From the NCBI GenBank assembly GCA_028287885.1, contig JAQBOT010000155.1:1-29113 (forward strand): DNA of 29,113 nt, in the 5' to 3' direction. This document shows positions 8,410 to 18,000 of this stretch, one piece after another. Every line of letters starts with the position of its first letter. Position 1 is the stretch's first letter. Source of the stretch: Pedobacter sp. GTDB taxonomy: Bacteria; Bacteroidota; Bacteroidia; Sphingobacteriales; Sphingobacteriaceae. The notes under the pieces are model-generated. The model saw only the letters and a program-made list of their open reading frames with translations, was not told the DNA's origin and did no database searches. A program made the translations under genes and the position numbers.

Positions 8410-9501
8410 ATGAAATTAAAATATATCATCTACCCCTTACTTGTATTGGGCATCGCCTATTTAATCTACTACCGGATTTCCGCAAATAAGAAACTGGCAG
8501 GTGCAGGCGGGCCAGGTGGCGGCGGTGGTAAAAGCAGAGAAAAAGGTGGCGCAGCACCAAGCTTTGGCGTTAACGGTGTGCTTGTAAAAGCGACTTCCTT
8601 TGACAACCAGCTGGAGGTGACTGGCGCTGTTGAGGCCAATGAATCTGTAACGTTACAAAGCGAAGTGTCTGGCTTGGTGACCGGCATCTTCTTTACCGAG
8701 GGAACGAATGTCAGAAAAGGACAGTTGCTTGTTAAAATAAACGACCGGGATATCCAGGCACAACTACAGGATGCATTGACCAAGCAAAAGCTTTCATCTA
8801 CAAATGAGAACCGGGCTAAACAGTTGCTTGAAAAGGGAGCCATTAGTCAGGCTGAATATGATACGGCATTGGCCGACTTCCGGTCGCTGCAATCTCAATC
8901 GCAGTTGATTCGTGCGCAGTTGGCAAAAACATCCATCCGTGCACCGTTCAACGGAAAGGTTGGCTTACGTTCCATTTCGATGGGCGAGTACCTAACACCA
9001 AGTAAAGCAATCGCAAACCTGGCCAGCATCAACCCGGTAAAGATTACCTTCTCGGTGCCTGAAAAGTATGCCGGCCAGATCAAGCTAAATTCTGCCATCA
9101 CCTTCAACACCGATGGTTCTGCTAAGTCTTTCCAAGGGAAGGTTTATGCTATTGAGCCAGCAATAAACGCGCAAACCCGAACCCTTCAGATTAAAGCCCT
9201 TGCGCAAAACCCCAATAATGAACTGCTACCGGGATCTTTTGCTAAAATCAAGCTATCTTTAAGTACAATGAATAATGCCATTCTGATTCCAAATGAGGCG
9301 ATCATACCAGTTCTTTCTGGTAAAACCGTTTTCATCTCTGCAAATGGAAAGGCAAAGCAAGTAAATGTTGTTTCAGGAACACGCACCGCGGAGGATATCG
9401 TAATAACATCTGGCCTAAAAGTGGGGGACACCGTTTTAACTACTGGAGCTATGGCTTTAAAACCAGATGCACCTGTTAAGGTCACCCTGATTAATAACTA
9501 A
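8410..9501 (+). CDS. RND efflux periplasmic adaptor subunit (membrane fusion protein)
   Basis: This 363-residue adaptor links the inner membrane permease to the outer membrane channel. It has one N-terminal membrane anchor (about residues 4-22, YIIYPLLVLGIAYLIYY) and then an unusual Gly-rich linker (GAGGPGGGGG near 31-40). The barrel-sandwich half (EVTGAVEANESVTLQSEVSG, about 72-91) resembles a lipoyl domain; a helical hairpin (about 115-165) includes LEKGAISQAEYD, and the second lipoyl half begins at TSIRAPFNGKVG. Beta-barrel and membrane-proximal domains complete it. It is the first gene of the operon, 11 bases ahead of the permease. The substrate cannot be read from the sequence. Confidence 0.95.
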   Translation: MKLKYIIYPLLVLGIAYLIYYRISANKKLAGAGGPGGGGGKSREKGGAAPSFGVNGVLVKATSFDNQLEVTGAVEANESVTLQSEVSGLVTGIFFTEGTNVRKGQLLVKINDRDIQAQLQDALTKQKLSSTNENRAKQLLEKGAISQAEYDTALADFRSLQSQSQLIRAQLAKTSIRAPFNGKVGLRSISMGEYLTPSKAIANLASINPVKITFSVPEKYAGQIKLNSAITFNTDGSAKSFQGKVYAIEPAINAQTRTLQIKALAQNPNNELLPGSFAKIKLSLSTMNNAILIPNEAIIPVLSGKTVFISANGKAKQVNVVSGTRTAEDIVITSGLKVGDTVLTTGAMALKPDAPVKVTLINN

Positions 9502-9512
9502 CCCGAACCACC

Positions 9513-12500
9513 ATGAGTATCTCAACCACGAGTATTAAAAGGCCAGTGTTGGCCATCGTCATGAACCTGATGATCTTGCTCTTCGGGGTAATCGGGTATA
9601 ATTTTCTTGGCGTACGGGAGTTTCCTAATATTGACCCAACCGTTGTTTCCGTAAGGACATCTTACCCTGGTGCAAACTCGGACATTATTGAGTCACAGAT
9701 CACAGAGCCACTTGAAAAATCAATCAACGGTATAGATGGGATACGGAATATTTCCTCCTCAAGTAATCAGGGCAGCAGTAATATTACCATTGAATTTAAT
9801 CTTGATAAGGATATTGACGACGCAGCGAATGATGTGCGCGATAAGGTGTCTCAGGCCGCCAGAAGTTTACCTAAGGACATTGATGGTAATCCTGTTGTAA
9901 GTAAGGCCGATGCGAACTCGGATGCCGTTATTACAATGACGCTTCAAAGCGATAAGCGAAACGTAATGCAGCTAAGTGATTATGCGGAAAACGTGATTGC
10001 AGAAAGACTGCAGACCATCTCCGGCGTTAGTAGTGTACAAATCCAGGGACAACGAAGGTATGCGATGCGTATTCGCATCGACCCAGATAAACTTGCTGCC
10101 TATAGCCTTACCCCACAGGATATCGTGACTGCTTTGGATCGTGAAAATGTGGAGCTTCCTTCAGGAAAAATTACGGGTGCCAGCACAGAGCTGATTGTGA
10201 AAACCCTTGGAAAACTGACCAACGCTACCCAGTTTAATGATCTGATCGTTAAAAGTGACTCAAACAATGTTGTAAGATTGCGGGATATCGGCTATGCCAT
10301 GTTGGGTTCCGAAAATGAGGAGACCATCCTTCGGGAGTCTGGCAAACCTATGGTTGCAGTCGGGCTGGTACCCCAACCGGGTGCAAACTACCTGGACATA
10401 TCCAAAGAGTTTTATAAAAGGCTTGCTCAGCTTAAGAAAGACGTTCCAAAGGACATCAAGCTCAACGTCTCCATTGACACGACTGAGTTTATAAAAACAT
10501 CGATCACTGAAGTTGCTGAAACGATCATCTTATCTCTTATTTTGGTTATCTTAATCATATACCTGTTCTTTAGGGACTGGGCAATCGCCATCCGACCTCT
10601 AATTGATATTCCGGTATCACTGGTCTTTACTTTCTTTATCATGTACATCTTTGGATTTTCCATAAATGTGCTATCGTTACTGGCGATCGTTCTCGCAACG
10701 GGACTGGTGGTGGATGATGGAATTGTAGTAACAGAGAACATATTCAAAAAGATTGAAGAAGGTTATTCTCCGTTCGAAGCAGCGATTAAAGGATCAAATG
10801 AAATCTTCTTTGCAGTTATCTCCATCTCAATAACGCTAGCGGCAGTTTTTCTACCCGTAATTTTCTTACAAGGTTTCGTCGGGCGACTGTTCCGGGAGTT
10901 TGGTATTGTGATCGGAGCAGCGGTATTGATCTCAGCCTTTGTATCGCTGACTTTAACACCGATGCTAAATGCTTACCTAATGAAGGGTAGCGGACATAAG
11001 AAGTCGAAGTTTTATGAAGCAACAGAGCCTTATTTCCTAAGGCTAAATGACAGCTATGCAGAGAAACTTAACAAGTTCTTGGATCGCAGGTGGCTTGCGG
11101 TGCCTCTTATTTTAACATGTTTGGGGCTAATTGTGCTTTTTTGGGGCTTGCTGCCAAAGGAAACTGCTCCCTATGATGACCGCAGTGCCATCAACATGAA
11201 CGTCACTACACCTGAAGGAGCTTCGTTCAATTATACGGATGCTTTCATGAGCAAAATCCAGCAGACGATCAGCGACTCCATACCAGAGAAACGGATTAAC
11301 ATAACTGTTACTTCTCCAGGCTTCGGCGGCGGCTCAACCAACGGTGGATTTGTGCGTATGGCTTTAACCAACCCAGAAGACCGGGAGCGCAGTCAGGCAG
11401 ATATAGCAAACAAGCTGACCAGCATGACCAAGAAGTTTTCGGAAGGTAAGGTTGTGGTTACGCAGCAGCCGACCATTTCCGTTGGCCGTAGAGGCGGATT
11501 GCCAATAAACTACATCATTCAGGCACAAAACTTTGAACAGCTGAGGGAGAAAATACCTGTCTTTATGGATGAGGTATCTAAAGACCCTACGTTTACAACT
11601 TCAGACGTTAACCTGAAATTCAATAAACCGGAAATTAACTTAACTATAGACCGCGACAAGGCCAAGAACCTTGGCGTGTCGGCACAAGATATCGGAACTG
11701 CTTTGCAGCTGGGCTTAAGTGGTCAGCGCTTTTCTTATTTTTTCATGAATGGCAAGCAGTATCAGGTGATTGGACAATTTGAAGTCAGTAATCGTAAAGA
11801 CCCGCTGGACTTAAGTTCGGTGTATGTACGTAACAACAAAAACCAATTGATACAACTGGATAACTTGGTTTCTTCGAAAGAAGAAAGCAGTCCGCCACAA
11901 CTTTACAGGAATAACCGATTTACAGCTGCAACGGTTTCTGCCGGACTGGCACCTGGGAAATCAATAGGTGAAGGTCTCGAAGCCATGGACAGGATTTCAG
12001 CTAAGGTACTTAACGACTCATTTTCTACCGATTTGGGTGGAGAGTCCAGGGATTTTCGTGAAAGTTCTTCCAATACGCTCTTCGCATTCGGTCTTGCACT
12101 GTTGCTGGTTTACCTGATCTTGTCGGCACAGTTTGAAAGTTTTATTGATCCAATCATTATCATTCTTACTGTACCTATGGCGGTAGCGGGTGCATTTTTA
12201 TCGCTGTGGCTATTCGGACAAAGCTGGAACATTTTCAGTCAGATCGGAACGATCATGCTCATCGGGCTGGTGACTAAAAACGGTATTTTAATTGTCGAAT
12301 TTGCCAACCAACTTAAGGAGCAGGGAAAAAGCGTGCATGATGCGATTAGAGAAGCTGCAGTATCACGTTTAAGACCAATTCTCATGACGAGTTTAGCAAT
12401 CGCAATTGGTGCACTTCCAATTGCAATGGCATTGGGCGCAGCTGCAAAAAGCAGGATGGGGATGGGAATTGTTATTGTCGGCGGAACAACGTTCTCCTTA

Positions 12501-12638
12501 ATATTGACTCTCTTTGTCATTCCCTCCATCTATTCATACTGGTCTAAAGAGCACAAACAAAATACAGAGCTTGACAGATCTTTACAGTCGGCATTGGAAA
12601 GTGAAAGAAATGAAACCAAAGAAAAAGTATTAATTTAG
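9513..12638 (+). CDS. RND-family efflux permease (AcrB/HAE1 type)
   Basis: The 1041-residue protein has the standard RND layout: an N-terminal membrane helix (SIKRPVLAIVMNLMILLFGV), a large periplasmic loop (about 30-330), helices 2-6, a second loop (about 560-860) and helices 8-12. The proton-relay residues are present: Asp401-Asp402 in LVVDDGIVVTEN and Lys922 in LVTKNGILIVEF. It is a drug/proton antiporter by family; the carboxylate-rich HAE1 type points to organic rather than metal substrates, because heavy-metal-type signatures are absent. The start at 9513 follows the adaptor closely (11 bases) and the TolC-like gene begins 7 bases after its stop, so one transcript should cover all three. 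Confidence 0.96.
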   Translation: MSISTTSIKRPVLAIVMNLMILLFGVIGYNFLGVREFPNIDPTVVSVRTSYPGANSDIIESQITEPLEKSINGIDGIRNISSSSNQGSSNITIEFNLDKDIDDAANDVRDKVSQAARSLPKDIDGNPVVSKADANSDAVITMTLQSDKRNVMQLSDYAENVIAERLQTISGVSSVQIQGQRRYAMRIRIDPDKLAAYSLTPQDIVTALDRENVELPSGKITGASTELIVKTLGKLTNATQFNDLIVKSDSNNVVRLRDIGYAMLGSENEETILRESGKPMVAVGLVPQPGANYLDISKEFYKRLAQLKKDVPKDIKLNVSIDTTEFIKTSITEVAETIILSLILVILIIYLFFRDWAIAIRPLIDIPVSLVFTFFIMYIFGFSINVLSLLAIVLATGLVVDDGIVVTENIFKKIEEGYSPFEAAIKGSNEIFFAVISISITLAAVFLPVIFLQGFVGRLFREFGIVIGAAVLISAFVSLTLTPMLNAYLMKGSGHKKSKFYEATEPYFLRLNDSYAEKLNKFLDRRWLAVPLILTCLGLIVLFWGLLPKETAPYDDRSAINMNVTTPEGASFNYTDAFMSKIQQTISDSIPEKRINITVTSPGFGGGSTNGGFVRMALTNPEDRERSQADIANKLTSMTKKFSEGKVVVTQQPTISVGRRGGLPINYIIQAQNFEQLREKIPVFMDEVSKDPTFTTSDVNLKFNKPEINLTIDRDKAKNLGVSAQDIGTALQLGLSGQRFSYFFMNGKQYQVIGQFEVSNRKDPLDLSSVYVRNNKNQLIQLDNLVSSKEESSPPQLYRNNRFTAATVSAGLAPGKSIGEGLEAMDRISAKVLNDSFSTDLGGESRDFRESSSNTLFAFGLALLLVYLILSAQFESFIDPIIIILTVPMAVAGAFLSLWLFGQSWNIFSQIGTIMLIGLVTKNGILIVEFANQLKEQGKSVHDAIREAAVSRLRPILMTSLAIAIGALPIAMALGAAAKSRMGMGIVIVGGTTFSLILTLFVIPSIYSYWSKEHKQNTELDRSLQSALESERNETKEKVLI

Positions 12639-12645
12639 TTCCGGA

Positions 12646-13989
12646 ATGAAATTAACCAATATGCTGTTTACAGCCGGACTTGTGCTTTCAAGTTTTTTTC
12701 AGCTGTCAGCTCAGAATATCCTGCGTACAAACACATCCAACTTACCTACATTGAGCCTTCAGAATGCAATTGAGCAGGCTTTAAAAAATAATTACGACAT
12801 TAGGATCGTTAAGAACGATCTATCTGTTGCAAAGAACAATGTAAATCTGGGAAACGCAGGATTTCTACCTTCTCTAGAGGGATCATTCAGCAGGGGTGGA
12901 AGTATCCAGAACACCGTTCAAACACCTTCTACCGGTGCCGAACGTAAGCTCAATGGCGTGAGAAATACCAACTCTGCTTATGGCGTTGCCCTAGGCTGGA
13001 CAATCTTCGATGGCTTTCAGATGTTTGCAGTTTATGACCGTCTTAAAGAACTTGAAAAACAAGGGGAAGTGAACAGTAAAGCAACGGTCCTGGGAACCAT
13101 TGCAGATGTAGTTAATTCGTACTATGCTTTAGTAAGACAACAACAACTAGTCGTTGCAAAAGACAGCGCGTTGGATATTTCGAGAATGCGCCTGCGGATT
13201 GCAAGGAACAAGCTGGAGATTGGACGTGGATCCAGGTTGGATGTGCTTTCTGCAACAGTCGACTTAAACACAGATACATCATCGTATTTACAAGAAAAAA
13301 ATCTTCTTAAGACATCAATGGTTACACTTAATCAGGTAATGGCACGCGACCTGACTCAGGAATTTAGAGTTCAACAGGAGATGAATATCGTTCAGACCAT
13401 GAGGTATAACGAACTCGCGTCTCTTACCGATCAACTGAATCCAACGTTACAATCTGCATTAATCAATAGACGAATTGCAGAATTGAACCTGAAGCAAGTT
13501 CGTGGGCAGCGCTATCCAACCATTGGCATTAATAGCGGCTACGAATTCTCAAGGAGTGCAAACCCTACTGGGTTTAACCAAAAGCTTACTGCAAATGGCC
13601 TAACCTATGGGGTTACCGCGAGCATCAATGTTTTTAATGGATTCTTACAGCGGCAGAATGAAAGAAATGCAAAAATAGGGATCAATACCTCAGACCTCAA
13701 CCTGGAGAAAGTAAAACAATCTGTACAAGGACAACTTATTTCGACATATCAGAACTATCAGACAAATCTGGACCTACTTAAAGTCGAGACAGCGAACGTT
13801 GATATTGCCAATCAAAACCTAAACATTACACTGGATAAGTATCGCTTGGGAAGCATCTCTCCTTTAGAACTTCGGGAGGCTCAACGGAACTCTATAAACG
13901 CAATTACCCGTTTTTTAGACGCGCAATACCAAGCTAAATTATCTGAGATCAGTTTGAAAGAACTTAGCGGAACTTTGAATGTCCAATAA
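12646..13989 (+). CDS. TolC-family outer membrane efflux channel
   Basis: This 447-residue protein should form the trimeric outer membrane exit duct for the pump encoded upstream. A signal peptide (MKLTNMLFTAGLVLSSFFQL, cleavage near SAQ) is followed by two similar halves typical of the family, each with a long helical hairpin: LSLQNAIEQALKNNYDIRIV at about 36-55 opens the first and TLQSALINRRIAELNLKQVR the second. YRLGSISPLELREAQRNSI near the C-terminus is the typical last helix motif. Length and layout are normal. It lies 7 bases after the permease and 18 bases before the sugar-kinase-like gene. Confidence 0.94.
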   Translation: MKLTNMLFTAGLVLSSFFQLSAQNILRTNTSNLPTLSLQNAIEQALKNNYDIRIVKNDLSVAKNNVNLGNAGFLPSLEGSFSRGGSIQNTVQTPSTGAERKLNGVRNTNSAYGVALGWTIFDGFQMFAVYDRLKELEKQGEVNSKATVLGTIADVVNSYYALVRQQQLVVAKDSALDISRMRLRIARNKLEIGRGSRLDVLSATVDLNTDTSSYLQEKNLLKTSMVTLNQVMARDLTQEFRVQQEMNIVQTMRYNELASLTDQLNPTLQSALINRRIAELNLKQVRGQRYPTIGINSGYEFSRSANPTGFNQKLTANGLTYGVTASINVFNGFLQRQNERNAKIGINTSDLNLEKVKQSVQGQLISTYQNYQTNLDLLKVETANVDIANQNLNITLDKYRLGSISPLELREAQRNSINAITRFLDAQYQAKLSEISLKELSGTLNVQ

Positions 13990-14007
13990 GATTACTAATT
14001 TTATCGC

Positions 14008-14862
14008 ATGATTTTAGTTGCTGATAGTGGTTCGTCAAAAACAGATTGGATGGGCTATAATAATGGAGAAACTGTTAGTTTCAGTACTAAGGGGATCAAT
14101 CCATATTTCCTCAATGCCAATGACATTTTCAAAATATTATCTAAAAACAAGGAGATGCAGGGTTTTGCAGATGCGGTAAAAGAAGTTTACTTTTTTGGGG
14201 CCGGCTGCTCATCGCCAGACAAACATGAAGTTGTTTCCAATGGCTTGTCTTTGTTTTTCCGTAATGCTTTCATAAGCGCAGACAATGACTTGGTTGGTTC
14301 TGCATACGCCACCTGTGGGCACAGCAAGGGTCTCTCCTGTGTATTGGGCACAGGCTCAAACATCTCCTATTTTGATGGTCGTTCGTTGCATGCAAGTAAA
14401 CACGGATTAGGCTATGTTTTGGGAGATGAAGGATCAGGATCTTACTTTGGCCGCAAGCTGGTAACTTCCTACTTGTATGGATTAATGCCCGCAGATCTTT
14501 CCAGTAGTTTTGCTAAAGAGTATGAGATTACGAAAGAGTCTGTAATCACGAATATCTATCAGAAGCCCTTTCCAAATATTTATCTCGCCTCCATTTCGCG
14601 GTTTATGGGAACAAATCAGACTCATCCGTTTATTACCAACTTGCTTTACACAGGCTTTCAGGAGTTTGTGGATACCAATATCAAAGACTACAAGGAATAT
14701 AGAACGCTCGACTGCCATTTTGTTGGATCAATTGCGTTTTACTATCAGGATGTCTTAAGGGAAGTTTGTGAAAAGAACGGGGTCCGTGTTGGAACAATTC
14801 TTCAGAAGCCAATTGCCGGCATCTATCGCTACGTATTAAAGAAAGAGGGCATTCCTATCTAG
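14008..14862 (+). CDS. BadF/BadG/BcrA/BcrD-type ATPase, probable N-acetylglucosamine kinase
   Basis: The 284-residue protein belongs to the ASKHA superfamily. The first phosphate loop is at residues 5-13 (ADSGSSKTDW region), a second phosphate-binding motif is VLGTGSNISYFDG (about 112-124), and LGYVLGDEGSGSYFGRKLV (about 133-151) is the conserved sugar-kinase signature. Bacteroidota homologues of this size are usually annotated as N-acetylglucosamine kinases acting in amino-sugar or murein recycling; that function is family knowledge, not shown here. It starts 18 bases after the channel gene with no terminator, so it probably rides on the pump transcript. Its 3' end overlaps the convergent small gene by 8 bases (14855-14862) and no terminator separates them. 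Confidence 0.85.
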   Translation: MILVADSGSSKTDWMGYNNGETVSFSTKGINPYFLNANDIFKILSKNKEMQGFADAVKEVYFFGAGCSSPDKHEVVSNGLSLFFRNAFISADNDLVGSAYATCGHSKGLSCVLGTGSNISYFDGRSLHASKHGLGYVLGDEGSGSYFGRKLVTSYLYGLMPADLSSSFAKEYEITKESVITNIYQKPFPNIYLASISRFMGTNQTHPFITNLLYTGFQEFVDTNIKDYKEYRTLDCHFVGSIAFYYQDVLREVCEKNGVRVGTILQKPIAGIYRYVLKKEGIPI

Positions 14863-15070
14863 TTGCTCTCGAACGGATCTTATAGGTTCCATAAATAAGC
14901 AGTGCCAGGAACAGCAGGTATACGCCAGCGTCTAATGGTGCATTGGGGAGATCCGGGTCTCCACCAGGCATTCCCGGATCATCGTTGTTACTCAGCTGGC
15001 CTGAGCTGATTAATGTGATAATAGCGAGGCTTTTCTGCCCGCAGCAACCCAGCACCTTGTATACCATCAT
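14855..15070 (-). CDS. Small PID-CTERM-like membrane-sorted protein
   Basis: This 71-residue protein has an N-terminal weakly hydrophobic segment (about 13-24), a short acidic, Pro/Gly-rich middle (NNDDPGMPGGDPDLP), then NAPLDAGV followed by a membrane helix (about 48-62) and a basic tail KIRSRATR. Pro-Leu-Asp, a helix and a basic end match the tripartite layout of the PID-CTERM sorting signal described for small Bacteroidota proteins. Its start codon overlaps the stop of the upstream T9SS protein as ATGA (15070-15067), so translation is probably coupled; a second ATG follows at once. What it does is unknown. A PLD in place of PID is a mild departure. No sorting enzyme is present in this window. 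Confidence 0.7.
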   Translation of the reverse strand: MMVYKVLGCCGQKSLAIITLISSGQLSNNDDPGMPGGDPDLPNAPLDAGVYLLFLALLIYGTYKIRSRATR

Positions 15071-18000
15071 AGCTTTATAATTTTGGCGGTTTTTAGCCGC
15101 TTGTTTAGCTTTCTATCTCTTAGCTCAATAATGTAGAAGCCTTTCACTAAACTGGCTGCATTGACGGTTAATGAGGTAGACTCCTCCATTGTGTTAATGT
15201 TCTTCGTTAAAACCACCTGACCCATCAGGTTCCGAATAGTAATCTGCATTTCCGCAGGAAAAGATACCAAGCTTGTGATTGTAATAACCTCGGTAAAAGG
15301 ATTCGGATAAAGCCGGATCGCTTCGCTTCCTAGTTGATTAGGTGATGCCAGCGGATGTGGCCGCCCTGATCGAATGACTAAGGAAAACCGATCAAGGCCC
15401 TGGCTTTGTGCAGCCTCAACATCAATTTGGAAAGTATAAGAATGATCACGACGGCTTAGTAGACGGGAATAGTTCAAATACTTATCAATCAGCATAACGG
15501 AATCTTCAGGTAAAAAGGAGTCTAAGCCGGAGAAATCAAGATCATACATTCCGGAAGACCAGCCTTTTACATACAATGGTACGACCGCTTCTCTGCCAGT
15601 TAAAGCACGTGAATCAATCATTAGCTTCTGGTTGTCTACGCTGAGACCTGCGATATTCACAAAGCCCTCGCCGAGGCTCGGCGCATCCGCATCGGTTATC
15701 TCGTCTGATCCTGCCGGCTCTAGTTTAAGTATATATTTCTGGTTGAATGGCCCCCGGCTAATTACCGCCTCCAATTTCCTATGTACGTTCTCCGCAGCCT
15801 GGGCAATGATGCTGATTGTTGATGCCAAGGTTCCTCTTGTTGTTGCACCTAATGCTCTTGTTAATGTGGCTATTGTAGTTGCTGGTGCTGCCCTTGCCGT
15901 TGTTGCTACTCCACCTGCTGTCCTTGCTGCTGAACCTGAGAGCCCTGACGCGAGCGGAACAACTGACCCGGGTAACTTAGCATCTTCCCTAAACGTTACA
16001 GAGCCCGTGCTAACACCCTCAATAACTTTAACAAAGAAACCGGAACCGATTGGAATGGTAAAATCAGGATCATCGCTTACATCATAGCTGTTATTTAGCG
16101 GATTGAAAGTCCAGACGAAGGCTGTCGTATTTTCTTTGATCAGGCTTCCCCACCTTATCGGACTCGCGTAAGGGTTACCAAGCAAGTTGAAGCCGTCCCC
16201 TGGCTCCTTTCTATTTCGGCTGTTTAAGAGAACCTTAAGATCCCCAGTAAACAAACTGCCTGTATACCGGATTGTATACGGCTCCGGGTTTAAGAAAGGT
16301 GGACTAAGTACTTGATTTTTCAATGCGTCGGCGACATCTCTACCACCTCTGGAATACACATAAATGCCAGTTCCCAGCGATACACGAACAGATAAATTCG
16401 GAATAGGTATATACTTTTGAGACAAACTACCGCCAATCGACTGGTCGTGGGTAAAAATGGTGTTCCCATTCTGTGGAGAATCGTCGAAGCCGTTTACGGC
16501 CCCACCCTTCCCAGTAACAAACACCGCATTTTTAAAAGCAGTTAAGTCGTATTCAGGCACATTTAAACCCCCTGCATAAACAGGTGAGCTCCAAAGGCGC
16601 CAGCCACGGGCAGTTGCAGGTGTAGGAAATGTACCAGATACATATCTCTCAACGACAACATTTCCGATGATACTTGCATTGCTCAGATTAGTTATGGGCA
16701 GTAAAGATGCTACCTGGGTCTTTGTAGCCGACAATGTTAGCTTACCATTGGTATTCAAAATTCCTGCTTTCAGCTCCAGTTTTCCAGTAACAATGACGGG
16801 CTGATTGAGATTTATCTGATTGCTTGTGCCTCCCTGATTGATCTGTACGTGGAACACGCGCATGTTGCCGGTTCCAGATAAGGCTGTTAATGGTTGATTT
16901 CCAGAAAACGTAATGGTTCCCTGGGTTTCTCCTGTTGTAATTACACCATTATTTAGTACATCCCCGTTAAATTGCAGGCCTAAGCTTCCTGAAATGAGCA
17001 TACTTGCGTTATCATTGAGTTGCATTTTGCACACCAGGAATTTCGTGTTTTGGACAATCAAACTAGCACCATCAAGTAGGGTTAGTTGGTTGATTTGCGT
17101 CTGAGCAGCATCCCGTAAGCTGAGCTTGCCGGAAGCTTTGACAATTACATTTGCATATGGTTCTGGCACCCGGTTTAGGTTCCAGTTTCCAGGCTCCGAC
17201 CAGTTATCATTCAACGCAGCAGTAAAGAGGTATCCTGTCCATGTAAATACTGGGTTTCTTTCCTCGGCACCTACAACATAAAAAGCTGTAGGATCATTCT
17301 GGTTATTGTATTCTGTTTTTAGCCAGTCAAGCGTCTTAACTTCGTTCGAAATCCGCAGTTCGTCTATCATGCCCGAGAAATACCTGTCGTTCAGTTTGCC
17401 TCTTCCTATACTTACCGCTCCACCTACTCCCACGCCCTCAGTTCGGGTTACTCCCGTAGCAATCTTTCCGTTGATATAGATGTTTTTGGCTTTACCATCT
17501 CGCGAAATGGCGATATGATACCATTGGTTAATCGATAAGGTCGTACCTGCAATGAGACTGGTGATAGTCGATCCCGAACTCTTCTTAACATCCAGGGTTA
17601 ATTTCCCTGTGGAGCTAATCCTAATTGTGTACCCACCAATTCCGCTGCTGTCATTACTAATCAGTACCTGCTCAACATCAAGCCGGTTCATCTTTATCCA
17701 TGCGGAAATTGTGAACGTGGTGCTTGTGTCCCTTGCGGCATTCATGGATTCATTGCTCCCGTTTAGTCTTACAGCTGTGCCCACTTTTCCGACTGTAAAG
17801 TTCCCAGCATTCATCAATCCCGTTCCTCTTGCCATCTCAGAAAGCGTGTTATATTTAGCATTCCTGCTGGCAGCAGGCGCAACATCTAAATTCATGTGCC
17901 AAAGTTTGCCCAGGCCTGTCCATGTGGCTGTCGCATTAGCCGCTAAGGGATCCTGAAGGGTATTACTTCCATAATATAAATAGATAATTGTATTTGGTAG

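Noticed and set aside
8469..8843. 124-residue open frame on the minus strand with Pro and Ser runs
   Set aside because: It mirrors the Gly-rich linker of the efflux adaptor and has no start context or domain.
15632..16087. 151-residue Ala/Val-rich open frame on the plus strand
   Set aside because: It lies opposite the large surface protein, over the triplet-rich insert; its composition is a by-product of that low complexity and it has no signal or domain.
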